Origin: Enterococcus crotali
Lineage (GTDB): Bacteria; Bacillota; Bacilli; Lactobacillales; Enterococcaceae
Assembly (NCBI RefSeq): GCF_000633635.1
Contig: NZ_AYPQ01000011.1
Location: 1-47,769, forward strand
Direction of reading: 5' to 3'
DNA length: 47,769 nt
Each line of letters begins with the position of its first letter. Position 1 is the first letter of the stretch. Shown one piece after another: positions 16,345 through 25,040 of this stretch. Made by a program: the position numbers and the translations under genes. The notes beneath the pieces were generated by a model. It saw nothing but the letters and a program-made list of their open reading frames with translations, ran no database searches and was not told where the DNA came from.

Positions 16345-17037
16345 ATGTATAATTTAGGCTATTTAACCATTGCAAAAGAGCAATTTGAAAGCAAAGAGAA
16401 ATTAGCAACAGATGATTATCAAATAATTCACTTAATAGAAAATGATTTAAGTGATCTGGATCAATTAGATGGATTAGTTATTGAAGATAGTAAACATACG
16501 GATATGAGCAAAATTTGTGATGTTCTATTAAAGATAAAAAAAATTTCGGATATTCCAGTGTGGATTATTACTTCAATTGAAAAGACCTCACAGACGACGA
16601 GACTTGTTTATTTGAAGCTAGGTGCGGCGGGGTTAATTAACTATAATGTCGACAAAGAAGAAATTTCCTTGATCATAAAGAATACATTGCAGCGGCTTGA
16701 GACAATCAAAATGGTTCAACAAAAAGAAGATGAAACTAAAAAAAAGAATGTATCTTTTCAACTAGTACCAAAGAATTTTAGTGTGAAGATAGGCAATGAT
16801 AATGAAATCAGCTTGACGAGATTAGAATATAAAACACTTGAATTTTTATATCAACATATCAAGGAAGTTGTTACCTATGATGAGCTATATGAGAATGTTT
16901 GGAACGATCATCAAGGCAAGAAACTTTATCGCGTAACGAACTTAGTTTTTAAACTTAGAGAAAAGTTTGAACATGAGGGTTGTGAACATCAATACATAAA
17001 AACTGTTCGGTCAAAAGGCTACATGTTGAACCTGTAA
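16345..17037 (+). CDS. Winged-helix (OmpR/PhoB-type) regulator with a degenerate receiver-like domain
   Basis: 230 residues. The C-terminal domain (about 130-230) is a Trans_reg_C winged helix: LTRLEYKTLEFLYQHIKEVV, then LYRVTNLVFKLREKF and IKTVRSKGYML, the standard recognition-helix and wing pattern. The N-terminal 120 residues look like a response-regulator receiver fold (IPVWIITS, LGAAGLINYN) but lack the acidic pair at the start. The phospho-acceptor position (GLVIEDS) is not clearly conserved. There is no sensor kinase next to it. It lies directly upstream of, and parallel to, the WxL operon. Orphan regulators of this kind are common at enterococcal WxL clusters, so it probably controls that operon. 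Confidence 0.75.
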   Translation: MYNLGYLTIAKEQFESKEKLATDDYQIIHLIENDLSDLDQLDGLVIEDSKHTDMSKICDVLLKIKKISDIPVWIITSIEKTSQTTRLVYLKLGAAGLINYNVDKEEISLIIKNTLQRLETIKMVQQKEDETKKKNVSFQLVPKNFSVKIGNDNEISLTRLEYKTLEFLYQHIKEVVTYDELYENVWNDHQGKKLYRVTNLVFKLREKFEHEGCEHQYIKTVRSKGYMLNL

Positions 17038-17257
17038 AAAAGCAGGTAGGAAATTCCTACTAACTCAACTAACTTTATTATAAGAAGAAACTGAACAACA
17101 GTAATACTGAATGAGTAAATACTGGATGATTTTTGTGAAGTATTAAAGAGAAAAATAAAAAGGTTTTCTCTTTCCCGGCGTATTGATTGCTAAGTTACAT
17201 AATTTTTTTCATGTGCGTGTATGCTGTTTTTCAGAATACATGTGTGAGACGAAGTAA

Positions 17258-17285
17258 TTGATAGGTTGGGAAATTGAAATATATT
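17258..17285 (+). promoter_or_regulatory. Putative promoter of the WxL operon
   Basis: TTGATA (17258-17263), 16-bp spacer, TATATT (17280-17285), about 45 bases before the AAAGGAGG ribosome site. An AGAGAAAA/TTTTCTCT stem (17147-17171) upstream may end the regulator transcript. Nothing else is visible in the 300-bp gap. Confidence 0.45.
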
Positions 17286-17337
17286 GTATTCAATTAAAAA
17301 AGGATACATATAAATTTTGAGGAAAGGAGGAAAAATA

Positions 17338-20300
17338 ATGCAGAAAAAAAGTTGGTTATTATTTGGAGCAGTTACTTTTTTACTTTTAGCAGGAGCTACC
17401 TATTATTCAAGTAGTTCAATTTCAGCTAATGAAGGCGTTAATGAAGAAAGTACCAAAGCATCAGATAAAACAACAGTGACAGACGAAGCGACTGAAGCGA
17501 CGACTGAAACAGATCAGAGTGTATCTGAGACCAATGAAGTAGCGACTAAAGAGGTAAGTACTAAAGATGCAACCTATCCGCAATACAGTGACGGACGTAA
17601 TATTAATTATGGTCAAGATGTAAATGAACCGATGTTTCGTGATTTAGACATTCCAGAAACGGCAACCAATACCGCAGTTGTAAAGACTTGGGCAGAAATG
17701 AGAACGGCGATTTTAAATGTCAATATCAATTATATTTACATGGCTAGTAATATTACGATCACTAACTCAGCTCAGATTCCTTATGCTAAAAAATATATGA
17801 AGATTTCGGGTAAGGATCCAACAACTGGAGAAATTCATACATTAACGGAATCAAAAACAGCTGGTGGCTGGGATAATATTTTTGTGAACAATACAACTAC
17901 TCAAAATGAAGTGACAAGTTATGGGTTAGAGGATATCAAGATTGATGGGTATAACTATTATGGACCAATTAACGTAAACGATTCCTCGTATTGTGTCACT
18001 TTAAATTATACAAACGTTGTTTATAACGGACCGCAAATTACGCATAATCTGAATGGAACGACGGAATATAACAATATGGATATTACTATTCCGCCTACTA
18101 AAGCAGGATCTACTGAAACACAAGAGCTCGTTGAAGGTCACTATGTAGAAATTTATGGCAAGTTCAACCTATTTCATGAAGGTCGTCATAGTATCGTCTG
18201 GATTGGATTTGGTGGGAATGTTCGTGGTGTTGATGGTCATTTCCGAATCAAAAAAGATGCGGATGTTAAAATCACCTCGGTTGGCCGCAGCTTCTTCTAC
18301 TTTGAAAGTAAAGATGGGATTTTTGAAATTGAAGAGAATGCCAATGTCGACATCGTTACCGGTGGTGGCTTAGTCAGAGATGATGCTGCGAGTTCTGGTC
18401 GTGCATTGAAGAAAATTGATGTGGCGAAAAATGCGTCGTTGAAGATTACTCGGACGACCTCGTCTAATGCGGCAGATAATGCATTACCTTCATTTAAAAT
18501 GAAGGGAAATATTAATGTGGCAGAAGGCGCACGTTTCTACTTATACAATGAGTCAGCAAGTGCTGGTCAGGCGGATGAATTCTTCCGATTCTATAGCTCT
18601 AGCTCTAGAATTAATATAGATAAGGCAAAGAGTGTTCTTATCTATAACCCAAAAGGGAGAATTATGAGTTCTACCTTGAATGGCTATACAAATAATTTAA
18701 ATGCTGAGGTAGAAAGTATGAATTTATGGAGTAGTCATGTTCCGACTGGGAAGGTCAATTTTACACCAGATAATCATTTTTCATTCCCAGATCGATCGTA
18801 TATCACGTTTTCAGCAGACGTTACACAAGTAAGTCCTACCAACTATACAACTGTTGTTAGTAATGCAAATCCGTTAACGATTGATTCAGCAGCAATGAAC
18901 TTTACTGCCTTAAAAGTTATTTCAATGGGAGTTACACCTGAAGTAACCGTTAATGGTGTAAATGATGCAGATGATAAGATTACCGGAACAGCTACGATAG
19001 ATGGCGATGTTGTGATAACTTACGATGATGGTGAAGGGAAGAAAGTCTTAACTGGTGTTGCTGACCGTCAAGGCAACTATTCAATTCCAATTCCTGATCG
19101 AGCTGATGGAACGGGGGCTTACATTAAACCATACACAAGTCTTAATGTAGAAGTATTTTATGACTTCCGTACAGCTCCTCCAGTCAAAACAGAGGTAGTG
19201 GACGTGTCCGATCCGAGTGCGGATCCTGTGATTACGATTATCGATAAAGATACTCCAATAGCTCAATTTCCAACAGCAGATACAATGGTAACGAATGTTT
19301 GGGATAAATCATTGAATACCTCTAAGCCTAAAATGACGATTGATTACGGTACAGTACCTAAACCGGATTTAACAGTGATGGGTCCTGTTTTACCAAAATT
19401 CCAAGTAACTGTTACTGATGAAGCGAAGCACAGTACAACTGTTGATGTACCAATTTTCATTAAAGATACAGATACAGAAGTAAGTAAGGATAAAAGCTAT
19501 GCTCTTCGAGGCGTAGACTTTGAAGTAGAGAATATGTTATATCCTAAAACGGCTACTGAGCTAACGCAATTAGTTAGAGACAGCGCAGAAGTTACCTTAT
19601 GGGATGTGTTCCCAGGTAGTGTGATGGATGTTAGCAATGTTTCGATCGATACAAGTAAATTGCCTAATCCATTAAACGGTGAGCCTGCTTTAGGCACTTA
19701 TCCAGTGACGTTAAGTTACGGAACAGGCGCGTCAGCAGTTACTAAAGTAATTAATGTCACAGTGATTCCAAGTGAAGCGGATGTAACGGTTAGCTTTGTC
19801 AATGAAGTAGGCTCTAAGCTACACGAACCGATTGTAATTACGGGGAAAATTGGTAGTAAAATCGATTTGACTCAACAAGCGGAAGTTCAAGCTGCTTTAG
19901 TAGATATTAAAGATCGTAAATATGAATTGACTTCAGCACCAAGCCCAGAAACTGGGATTGAAGTGATTCAAGGTGGTTCAGCAGTAACCTACCAATTTGG
20001 GGGGATCCTTTATTTTTCATCCACACCAGATGAAATTGATTTTGGGCTGAAAAATACCGGAAGCTACGGTGCGGTTACAGCGGATAATCCAGTTTATGAT
20101 AAGCCGCTTGTTGTTGGTGATAGTCGGGTTGTACCGGCTGCCTGGGAATTATCTGTCAAAACAGTAGAAGTCATGACTTCTCAAACGGATACCTCTTTGA
20201 AATTACCAAATGCGCTACTTTATAAAGCTGGATCGACTGAGTCTGTTTTACGATTGAATGAACCAGTAGTCATTTTGGCACATAAAAATGCTGTAACAGG

Positions 20301-20433
20301 TGTTTATGATGTCAGTGAAGAAGAGTGGAAGAAAAAAGGTGACGGCTTTAAAATGTCGCTGAAAGCAAACGATTATCGTGCAACCAGTGAGTATAGAGCA
20401 ACCTTATTATTTACACTAAGTAATACACCTTAA
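17338..20433 (+). CDS. Large secreted adhesin with pectate-lyase-like adhesive domain, Ig-like repeats and C-terminal WxL domain
   Basis: 1031 residues from ATG 17338, after AAAGGAGG. A Sec signal peptide (MQKKSWLLFGAVTFLLLAG, cut near SISA) is followed by a Thr/Glu-rich linker. A beta-helix-like region (about 110-500; KTWAEMRTAILN, YIYMASNITI) matches the pectate-lyase-like adhesive domain of Gram-positive surface proteins; lyase activity is not expected. Ig-like modules follow (about 530-840; VTVNGVNDADDKITG). The WxL domain is at about 860-1031 with AAWELSVKT and a final YRATLLFTL. WxL domains bind peptidoglycan non-covalently and pair with DUF916/DUF3324 proteins, encoded at 22493. First gene of the operon; probably adhesion or matrix binding. 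Confidence 0.85.
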   Translation: MQKKSWLLFGAVTFLLLAGATYYSSSSISANEGVNEESTKASDKTTVTDEATEATTETDQSVSETNEVATKEVSTKDATYPQYSDGRNINYGQDVNEPMFRDLDIPETATNTAVVKTWAEMRTAILNVNINYIYMASNITITNSAQIPYAKKYMKISGKDPTTGEIHTLTESKTAGGWDNIFVNNTTTQNEVTSYGLEDIKIDGYNYYGPINVNDSSYCVTLNYTNVVYNGPQITHNLNGTTEYNNMDITIPPTKAGSTETQELVEGHYVEIYGKFNLFHEGRHSIVWIGFGGNVRGVDGHFRIKKDADVKITSVGRSFFYFESKDGIFEIEENANVDIVTGGGLVRDDAASSGRALKKIDVAKNASLKITRTTSSNAADNALPSFKMKGNINVAEGARFYLYNESASAGQADEFFRFYSSSSRINIDKAKSVLIYNPKGRIMSSTLNGYTNNLNAEVESMNLWSSHVPTGKVNFTPDNHFSFPDRSYITFSADVTQVSPTNYTTVVSNANPLTIDSAAMNFTALKVISMGVTPEVTVNGVNDADDKITGTATIDGDVVITYDDGEGKKVLTGVADRQGNYSIPIPDRADGTGAYIKPYTSLNVEVFYDFRTAPPVKTEVVDVSDPSADPVITIIDKDTPIAQFPTADTMVTNVWDKSLNTSKPKMTIDYGTVPKPDLTVMGPVLPKFQVTVTDEAKHSTTVDVPIFIKDTDTEVSKDKSYALRGVDFEVENMLYPKTATELTQLVRDSAEVTLWDVFPGSVMDVSNVSIDTSKLPNPLNGEPALGTYPVTLSYGTGASAVTKVINVTVIPSEADVTVSFVNEVGSKLHEPIVITGKIGSKIDLTQQAEVQAALVDIKDRKYELTSAPSPETGIEVIQGGSAVTYQFGGILYFSSTPDEIDFGLKNTGSYGAVTADNPVYDKPLVVGDSRVVPAAWELSVKTVEVMTSQTDTSLKLPNALLYKAGSTESVLRLNEPVVILAHKNAVTGVYDVSEEEWKKKGDGFKMSLKANDYRATSEYRATLLFTLSNTP

Positions 20434-20449
20434 TGATGGAGGAATGAAA

Positions 20450-20800
20450 GTGAAAAGAAAACTAAACTTATTATTAACCTCCATTGTATGGGTGGGATTA
20501 TTAATGACAATTAGTCAACCTGCTTTTGCTCAAGAAGGAGTAGGTGGCGCCGTTCAAACGAATGGGGAAATTGGATTTTATAAGGAAGCAGTTCCGGATC
20601 CGCCAGCACCGTCTGAACCAACACCATCAACATCATCTTCAAGCGCAGGGGTTGAAGAACCAAAGATCAAGCCTAAAGGGAAATTACCGTCAACAGGTGA
20701 GCTGGTTAAACGTAGTTTATCTATCAGCGGTATAGCTCTAGTCTTAATCGTTGTGTTCTGGTTCCTGTTTAAACGCAAAAAGGAGGGGACGAAAGAATGA
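20450..20800 (+). CDS. Small LPXTG cell-wall-anchored protein of the WxL operon
   Basis: 116 residues. I chose GTG 20450, 7 bp from GGAGG (20438-20442); the in-frame ATG at 20444 is only 1 bp away. The protein has a signal peptide (LLLTSIVWVGLLMTISQPAFA), a Pro/Ser-rich wall-spanning stretch (PDPPAPSEPTPS), the sortase motif LPSTGE (79-84), a membrane segment (ISGIALVLIVVFWFLF) and a KRKK tail. Sortase A would attach it to peptidoglycan. Such small LPXTG proteins are standard in WxL clusters and may give a covalent anchor for the complex. It overlaps the next gene by 4 bp (ATGA), so the two are translationally coupled. Confidence 0.85.
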   Translation: MKRKLNLLLTSIVWVGLLMTISQPAFAQEGVGGAVQTNGEIGFYKEAVPDPPAPSEPTPSTSSSSAGVEEPKIKPKGKLPSTGELVKRSLSISGIALVLIVVFWFLFKRKKEGTKE

Positions 20801-21603
20801 AACAAGCAATGTTAAATGCAATGCTGCTGGTTTCGCTATGCGGCACGGCTCTTCTTTCAGCCAATCAAACAGTTTTTGCAGAAGATAGTGGATCTGGTAA
20901 AGGCACGATTAGCTTTACAGGTGATTATGATGATGTCGGTGTTCAAGATCCAGAAAACCCAGGAAACGTTACTGATCCTGGGGAAAGTCCGAGTACTACT
21001 GGCAAGCTGAGAATTGATTTTGTTCCTCAATTCCGTTTTACTAGTTTGAATAAAATTTCTGATAAAGACATGGTTTATCCAGTTAATGCTCAGCTATTTC
21101 ATGATGATACGGCGGCTAGGGGAAACTTTATCCAAGTATCTGATTATCGCGGAGCAGCTTTAGGCTGGACGCTGCAAGTTCGACAAGAAACACAGTTTCA
21201 AAATTCGGAAACAGCAAACAGCCAATTAGATGGAGCCTATCTTTCACTAGATAAATCGTGGGTGAGTTCTACAATGGGAGCAGATGAAGCACCGTCTGTT
21301 TCTAAAGAAGTCATTCGTTTAGATAATATTGGTGCTACTTATAACTTAGCTGAGGCACGTACAGGAGCTGGTTCAGGTACTTGGTCAATTTCATTTGGAG
21401 CTTCTGATGAAAATTCCAATGAGTTGACGAATACTTTAAATCCTAAAAATGATTTAGAGGGAAAACCACTTCTAGACGCAACATTCGCTAACAAGCAGGT
21501 TTATGAGAATAATGCAATTACGTTGTCAGTACCGGGTACAACGAAAAAAGATCCGGTCGCTTATTCCACGGTGCTAACTTGGACATTAGCCGAGTTACCA
21601 TAG
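20797..21603 (+). CDS. WxL domain surface protein (268 aa)
   Basis: Signal peptide (MKQAMLNAMLLVSLCGTALL, cut near VFAED), the typical mature start DSGSGKGTISF, then a WxL domain over most of the protein. The first motif is ALGWTLQVRQ (about 125-134), the second is STVLTWTLAELP at the C-terminus. The ATG overlaps the stop of the LPXTG gene and AAAGGAGG precedes it. It is secreted and held non-covalently on peptidoglycan, probably together with the giant adhesin and the DUF916/DUF3324 protein. Confidence 0.85.
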   Translation: MKQAMLNAMLLVSLCGTALLSANQTVFAEDSGSGKGTISFTGDYDDVGVQDPENPGNVTDPGESPSTTGKLRIDFVPQFRFTSLNKISDKDMVYPVNAQLFHDDTAARGNFIQVSDYRGAALGWTLQVRQETQFQNSETANSQLDGAYLSLDKSWVSSTMGADEAPSVSKEVIRLDNIGATYNLAEARTGAGSGTWSISFGASDENSNELTNTLNPKNDLEGKPLLDATFANKQVYENNAITLSVPGTTKKDPVAYSTVLTWTLAELP

Positions 21604-21637
21604 ATTGATACAAACAAAAACTTAGGAGGAAACACAA

Positions 21638-22402
21638 ATGAAATTAACACACAAATTATGCGGAGCTACTTTAGTAGCACTAGCTGGGGTAGCATTAGCT
21701 GCACCAAACACAACGAAAGCAGTAGAAGATACAGGTTCTGGTGCTGGTACAATCAAATTCACAATCGGAACAGATACTAAAGATGTTCTTCCAACTGAAC
21801 CAGGCGTAAGCGATGGAACAAAAATTACTAACATTCCAGACGTTAAAAACCCAGGAGAATTTGGGATCATCGCTGTAACACCTTTAGACTTTGATTCACA
21901 CGATAGCTTAACAGCTTCTAAAAAACGTGATTATAATGCATTACCTTTTGCAGCTAATGCAGGTAGTGTAGATGCTGATGCACCTGAATTCCAAGTACAA
22001 AACTTTGTTAAATATCAAGATTTACGTGCTGTTGCAACACACAACTACAAATTATCAGCAGAGTTAACTGAAAACTTTAAAACAGCAACTGGCGTTGAAT
22101 TAAATGGCGCAAACATCAACTATACAAGCGTATACACTACACAAACAGGTGATGCTGTATTAGATCCTGATGGTGTTAAAAATGCTGGAGGAACTATTTC
22201 AGTAGGTTCACCAGTTGAGTTTATCAACAACTCAGGTGTAAACGGTAAAGGATACGGACAGTTTGAATTAAACTTTGGTAAAGTTGGCGATGCAGTACAA
22301 CCAGCTGAATCAGCAGTTACTTTGAACATTCCAACATCTACAGCTATTGGTACTGGTGATTACCAAGCAACAATCACTTGGACTTTATCTGACGTTATCT
22401 AA
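21638..22402 (+). CDS. WxL domain surface protein (254 aa, degenerate first motif)
   Basis: Signal peptide (MKLTHKLCGATLVALAGVAL, cut near TKAVED), then DTGSGAGTIKFTIG and a WxL-type domain ending YQATITWTLSDVI. The first W-x-L is replaced: at the expected place the sequence is NYKLSAELTEN. It has a good AGGAGG site 35 bp after the previous gene, and its codons are more uniform (GCA, ACA, TTA, GAA) than its neighbours', which suggests high expression. It is the last gene before the internal hairpin at 22433, so it may be made in larger amounts than the downstream genes. Confidence 0.8.
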   Translation: MKLTHKLCGATLVALAGVALAAPNTTKAVEDTGSGAGTIKFTIGTDTKDVLPTEPGVSDGTKITNIPDVKNPGEFGIIAVTPLDFDSHDSLTASKKRDYNALPFAANAGSVDADAPEFQVQNFVKYQDLRAVATHNYKLSAELTENFKTATGVELNGANINYTSVYTTQTGDAVLDPDGVKNAGGTISVGSPVEFINNSGVNGKGYGQFELNFGKVGDAVQPAESAVTLNIPTSTAIGTGDYQATITWTLSDVI

Positions 22403-22432
22403 TAACGCATAGTAAATTTTTAACGTATGGAG

Positions 22433-22468
22433 GGTTCATCGGCTTTATGAGCCGATGAACCTATTTTA
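22433..22468 (+). terminator. Intra-operon terminator or attenuator
   Basis: A perfect 12-bp stem, GGTTCATCGGCT (22433-22444) with AGCCGATGAACC (22450-22461), 5-base loop, then TATTTTA. It lies 30 bp after the third WxL gene and 30 bp before the DUF916 gene with no promoter visible between. Partial read-through would set a high ratio of WxL proteins to the membrane/processing proteins. Confidence 0.7.
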
Positions 22469-22492
22469 TGAAGAGCGAAAGGAACGATGAGG

Positions 22493-23593
22493 ATGAAGAC
22501 ACGATTAATAAAAATAGTTATAGTCATTTTATACATAGCAGGAAGCGTGGGACTAAATATTGTCCCTACATATGCAGATAATTCTGAACAACAAAATGCT
22601 GGAGGTGGGTTGGGATTCACGTATAAAGTTAATCAACCAGAAAATCAGATTAACCCGGAGGTGGGCTATTTTGATTTACGTATGACACCTGGAGCCAAAC
22701 AAACTGTTGAAATCGAGCTATCGAATGCTGCTGAAAGTCCCAAGGATATTGTCGTATCACTAAATGGAGCTAAAACCAATAATAATGGTGTGATTGAATA
22801 CGGACCAAGTGAATTAGATATTGATAAATCATTAAAATATAATTTCGTAGATATTGTTAAAGCACCTGAAACAGTAACGATACCAGCTAAAAGTACGATA
22901 CCTGTCAAAATTGACATTTCAATGCCGGCAGTAAGCTATGATGGTGTAATTTCTGGTGGGATTCAATTAAAAGAAAAAGTGAATGAAGAAGCGAAGAAAA
23001 AGTTAACAGGTGTTGTTAATGAATATGCATTTATGATTGGAATGCTTTTAACTGAAACAGATACTGAAGTAAAACCTAATTTAGAATTAAACAAAGTATA
23101 TGCAGGCTTAAGCAATTATCGAAACAGTATTTTTGTGAATTTATCGAATGTAGAAGCAGCATATCTAGATGATTTAACGCTAGAAGTTCAAATTATGGAA
23201 AAAGCTGCCGATACAGTATTGTATGAAACGAAAAAAGCAGATATGCGCGTAGCTCCGAACAGCTTATTGGATTTTCCAGTGGCTATGAATGGAGAAAAAA
23301 TGGTGCCAGGAGATTATCGGGCAAAGATTGTTGCTAGCTCGGGGGATAAAAAATGGAACTGGGATCAAGAATTCACTATTACAGATGAAGAAGCAGATAA
23401 ATATAATGGGCAGGATGTTGAGTTAGTCCAAGAAGAAGGCATCAACTGGCTGTTGGTTGCTTTAGGTGTTGGTGGCGCTTTAGTGTTTATCGTTGTGATT
23501 TTTGTCATCGTTCGTGTAGTGGGTAAAAGAAAAGCAGTGAAAGCCAAAGAAGAGCGCAGAAAGAAAAAGCTGAAAGCGAAGAAGAAATCGTAA
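22493..23593 (+). CDS. WxL-interacting protein, DUF916/DUF3324 family (membrane anchored)
   Basis: 366 residues from ATG 22493 (9 bp after AAAGGA; ATG 22487 is in frame but too close). It has a signal peptide (VIVILYIAGSVGLNIVPTYA), then the DUF916 Ig-like domain (about 35-150; GYFDLRMTPGAKQTVEIEL), DUF3324 (about 160-290; ANSLLDFPV-type strand, PGDYRAKIVAS), one membrane segment (LLVALGVGGALVFIVVIFVI) and a very basic tail (RRKKKLKAKKKS). The family is the partner of WxL proteins, with one domain on peptidoglycan and the other on the host or WxL side. Exactly one copy is present here for three WxL proteins. Confidence 0.85.
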   Translation: MKTRLIKIVIVILYIAGSVGLNIVPTYADNSEQQNAGGGLGFTYKVNQPENQINPEVGYFDLRMTPGAKQTVEIELSNAAESPKDIVVSLNGAKTNNNGVIEYGPSELDIDKSLKYNFVDIVKAPETVTIPAKSTIPVKIDISMPAVSYDGVISGGIQLKEKVNEEAKKKLTGVVNEYAFMIGMLLTETDTEVKPNLELNKVYAGLSNYRNSIFVNLSNVEAAYLDDLTLEVQIMEKAADTVLYETKKADMRVAPNSLLDFPVAMNGEKMVPGDYRAKIVASSGDKKWNWDQEFTITDEEADKYNGQDVELVQEEGINWLLVALGVGGALVFIVVIFVIVRVVGKRKAVKAKEERRKKKLKAKKKS

Positions 23594-23615
23594 AAATTGA
23601 AAGGAAGAAAGAAGA

Positions 23616-24287
23616 ATGGGGATATTAGACTGGTCATTTGTTATTTTACTCTCTAGCGGGCTTCTTTTTTTCCTGTTTACAGTAGTCTTTTTAGTCCTGT
23701 TTCTATGGACGAATCGTACATATAAGCAGATGAAGAAAAAACAGGCGCCCAAAAACAAAAAAAAGCGTCGAAAGTTTCTACGCTTACGTAAGCAACTGAT
23801 GAAAAAACGCAAAGGACAAGGGCTAAAGACACTTCTATTTCTTATTTTGACAATAATTGCGTTGGGCAGTGGTGTTTATTCACGTAATTATCAGCAAAAT
23901 CATTTACAAGGAGAAGATTCTGGTGCCTTAGTACAGAGCTATTATTTACTTGAAGATGCTGTGATTCAGATAAACAATGTAAATACAGGAGAGAATCCAC
24001 AAAAATCAATGAAAAATATCAAGGAAATTTCTTCTCGCTTAGCAAGCTATGGTGCGCGTAAATCAGCATTGACACTAAAGGAAGACGGACAATTGCTATT
24101 AAATCGACATTACACAGCTTTGCGGGAGCTTGGTGTAAACCTGAATGCTCAAAGTATTGAAACGCTGGAAAATAATGAAACAGTTGAAACGTATTTAAAG
24201 GATATAAAAAAAGTTCAAGAGAGTCAGAAAAAAGTATTTAAACGATTTAATGTAAATGAAGCTGCGTTAAAACAGCGGAAAAAATAA
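23616..24287 (+). CDS. Membrane protein of the WxL operon (two membrane segments)
   Basis: 223 residues. The first membrane segment (about 7-31, FVILLSSGLLFFLFTVVFLV) is followed by a strongly basic cytoplasmic loop (KKKQAPKNKKKRRKFLRLRK) and a second segment (about 73-88). A helical extracytoplasmic part of about 130 residues follows (YSRNYQQNHLQ to the end). I do not recognise a domain. The basic K/R-rich stretch is shared in character with the N-termini of the two following signal peptidases, which suggests common interaction with acidic phospholipids or a shared assembly. It lies 23 bp after the DUF916 gene in the same operon. Confidence 0.65.
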   Translation: MGILDWSFVILLSSGLLFFLFTVVFLVLFLWTNRTYKQMKKKQAPKNKKKRRKFLRLRKQLMKKRKGQGLKTLLFLILTIIALGSGVYSRNYQQNHLQGEDSGALVQSYYLLEDAVIQINNVNTGENPQKSMKNIKEISSRLASYGARKSALTLKEDGQLLLNRHYTALRELGVNLNAQSIETLENNETVETYLKDIKKVQESQKKVFKRFNVNEAALKQRKK

Positions 24288-24311
24288 CAAAGACAATTAG
24301 AGGTTTAATGC

Positions 24312-25019
24312 ATGGGTAAAAAAAAGAAGGTTCTATTAAAGGAAGCGAATCGAAAAAAGAAAAAAGCCATTTCAACTAAGTATCCTGCTAAACCTGTGTC
24401 TAGAAAAAACACTCAAAAACGTACGTCAAAATCCACCATGCGAAAGAAAGCAAAACGTGCGAAAGCCCGAAAATCAGCTAAAGCGAAGCAGCATAAACAG
24501 TTTGTGAGGCAGCTTCTTTTTAGCTTGGGTATTTCCTTTGTTCTTTTAAGCATGGTCTTTTTATTTACGATTAAACTGGCAAAAGTAAGTGGTTATTCAA
24601 TGACTCCGGTTTTAAATGATGAAGATCGTATCGTTGTTTTTAAGCGAAGCGAGATCAAGCGCTTCAGTTTGATATTGTTCAAAAGATCTGGTAAAGAAGC
24701 CTCAGCACTTAGAGTAGTCGGCCTTCCAGGTGAAGAGCTATCTTATAAGAATGGCGAGCTTATAGTTAATGGAGTAGAAATTCCAGAACGCTTTCTTTCG
24801 AATCAAGGCAATGAATTCGCAGAGGCAGCTCCAACAGAAGACTTCACCTTAATCAATGTGACGAAGATGAAAAAAGTACCGGAAGATAGCTATTTTGTTT
24901 TAGGTGATAATCGGACATACGCGACAGATAGCCGTTATTTTGGCTTTGTTAAAAAAAAGCAGGTTTATGGTGTCATTAAGGCGAGGATTTTTCCATTATA
25001 TGATATGCGCCAATTTTAA
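24312..25019 (+). CDS. Signal peptidase I-like protein lacking the catalytic lysine
   Basis: 235 residues with a 65-residue Lys/Arg tail before a single membrane segment (about 68-89), then an S26 fold. The box with the nucleophile is present (SGYSMTPVLND, S96), and so is the late GDNR box (VLGDNRTYATDSRYFG). The general-base box reads ALRVVGLPGE where active enzymes have (V/L)KR(V/I)IGLPGD, so Leu133 replaces the catalytic Lys. The paralogue directly downstream keeps it (YLKRIIGMPGD). This copy is therefore probably inactive or works differently. It may serve as a substrate-guiding partner of the active copy for WxL or LPXTG precursors. Confidence 0.8.
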   Translation: MGKKKKVLLKEANRKKKKAISTKYPAKPVSRKNTQKRTSKSTMRKKAKRAKARKSAKAKQHKQFVRQLLFSLGISFVLLSMVFLFTIKLAKVSGYSMTPVLNDEDRIVVFKRSEIKRFSLILFKRSGKEASALRVVGLPGEELSYKNGELIVNGVEIPERFLSNQGNEFAEAAPTEDFTLINVTKMKKVPEDSYFVLGDNRTYATDSRYFGFVKKKQVYGVIKARIFPLYDMRQF

Positions 25020-25040
25020 CAGGAATGAGCAGAGGGAAAA

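Noticed and set aside
19081-19697. Minus-strand ORFs inside the adhesin gene
   Set aside because: Shadow frames of a clear plus-strand gene.
20578-20805. Minus-strand ORF over the LPXTG gene
   Set aside because: Opposite a gene with signal peptide, LPSTG motif and anchor; no independent support.
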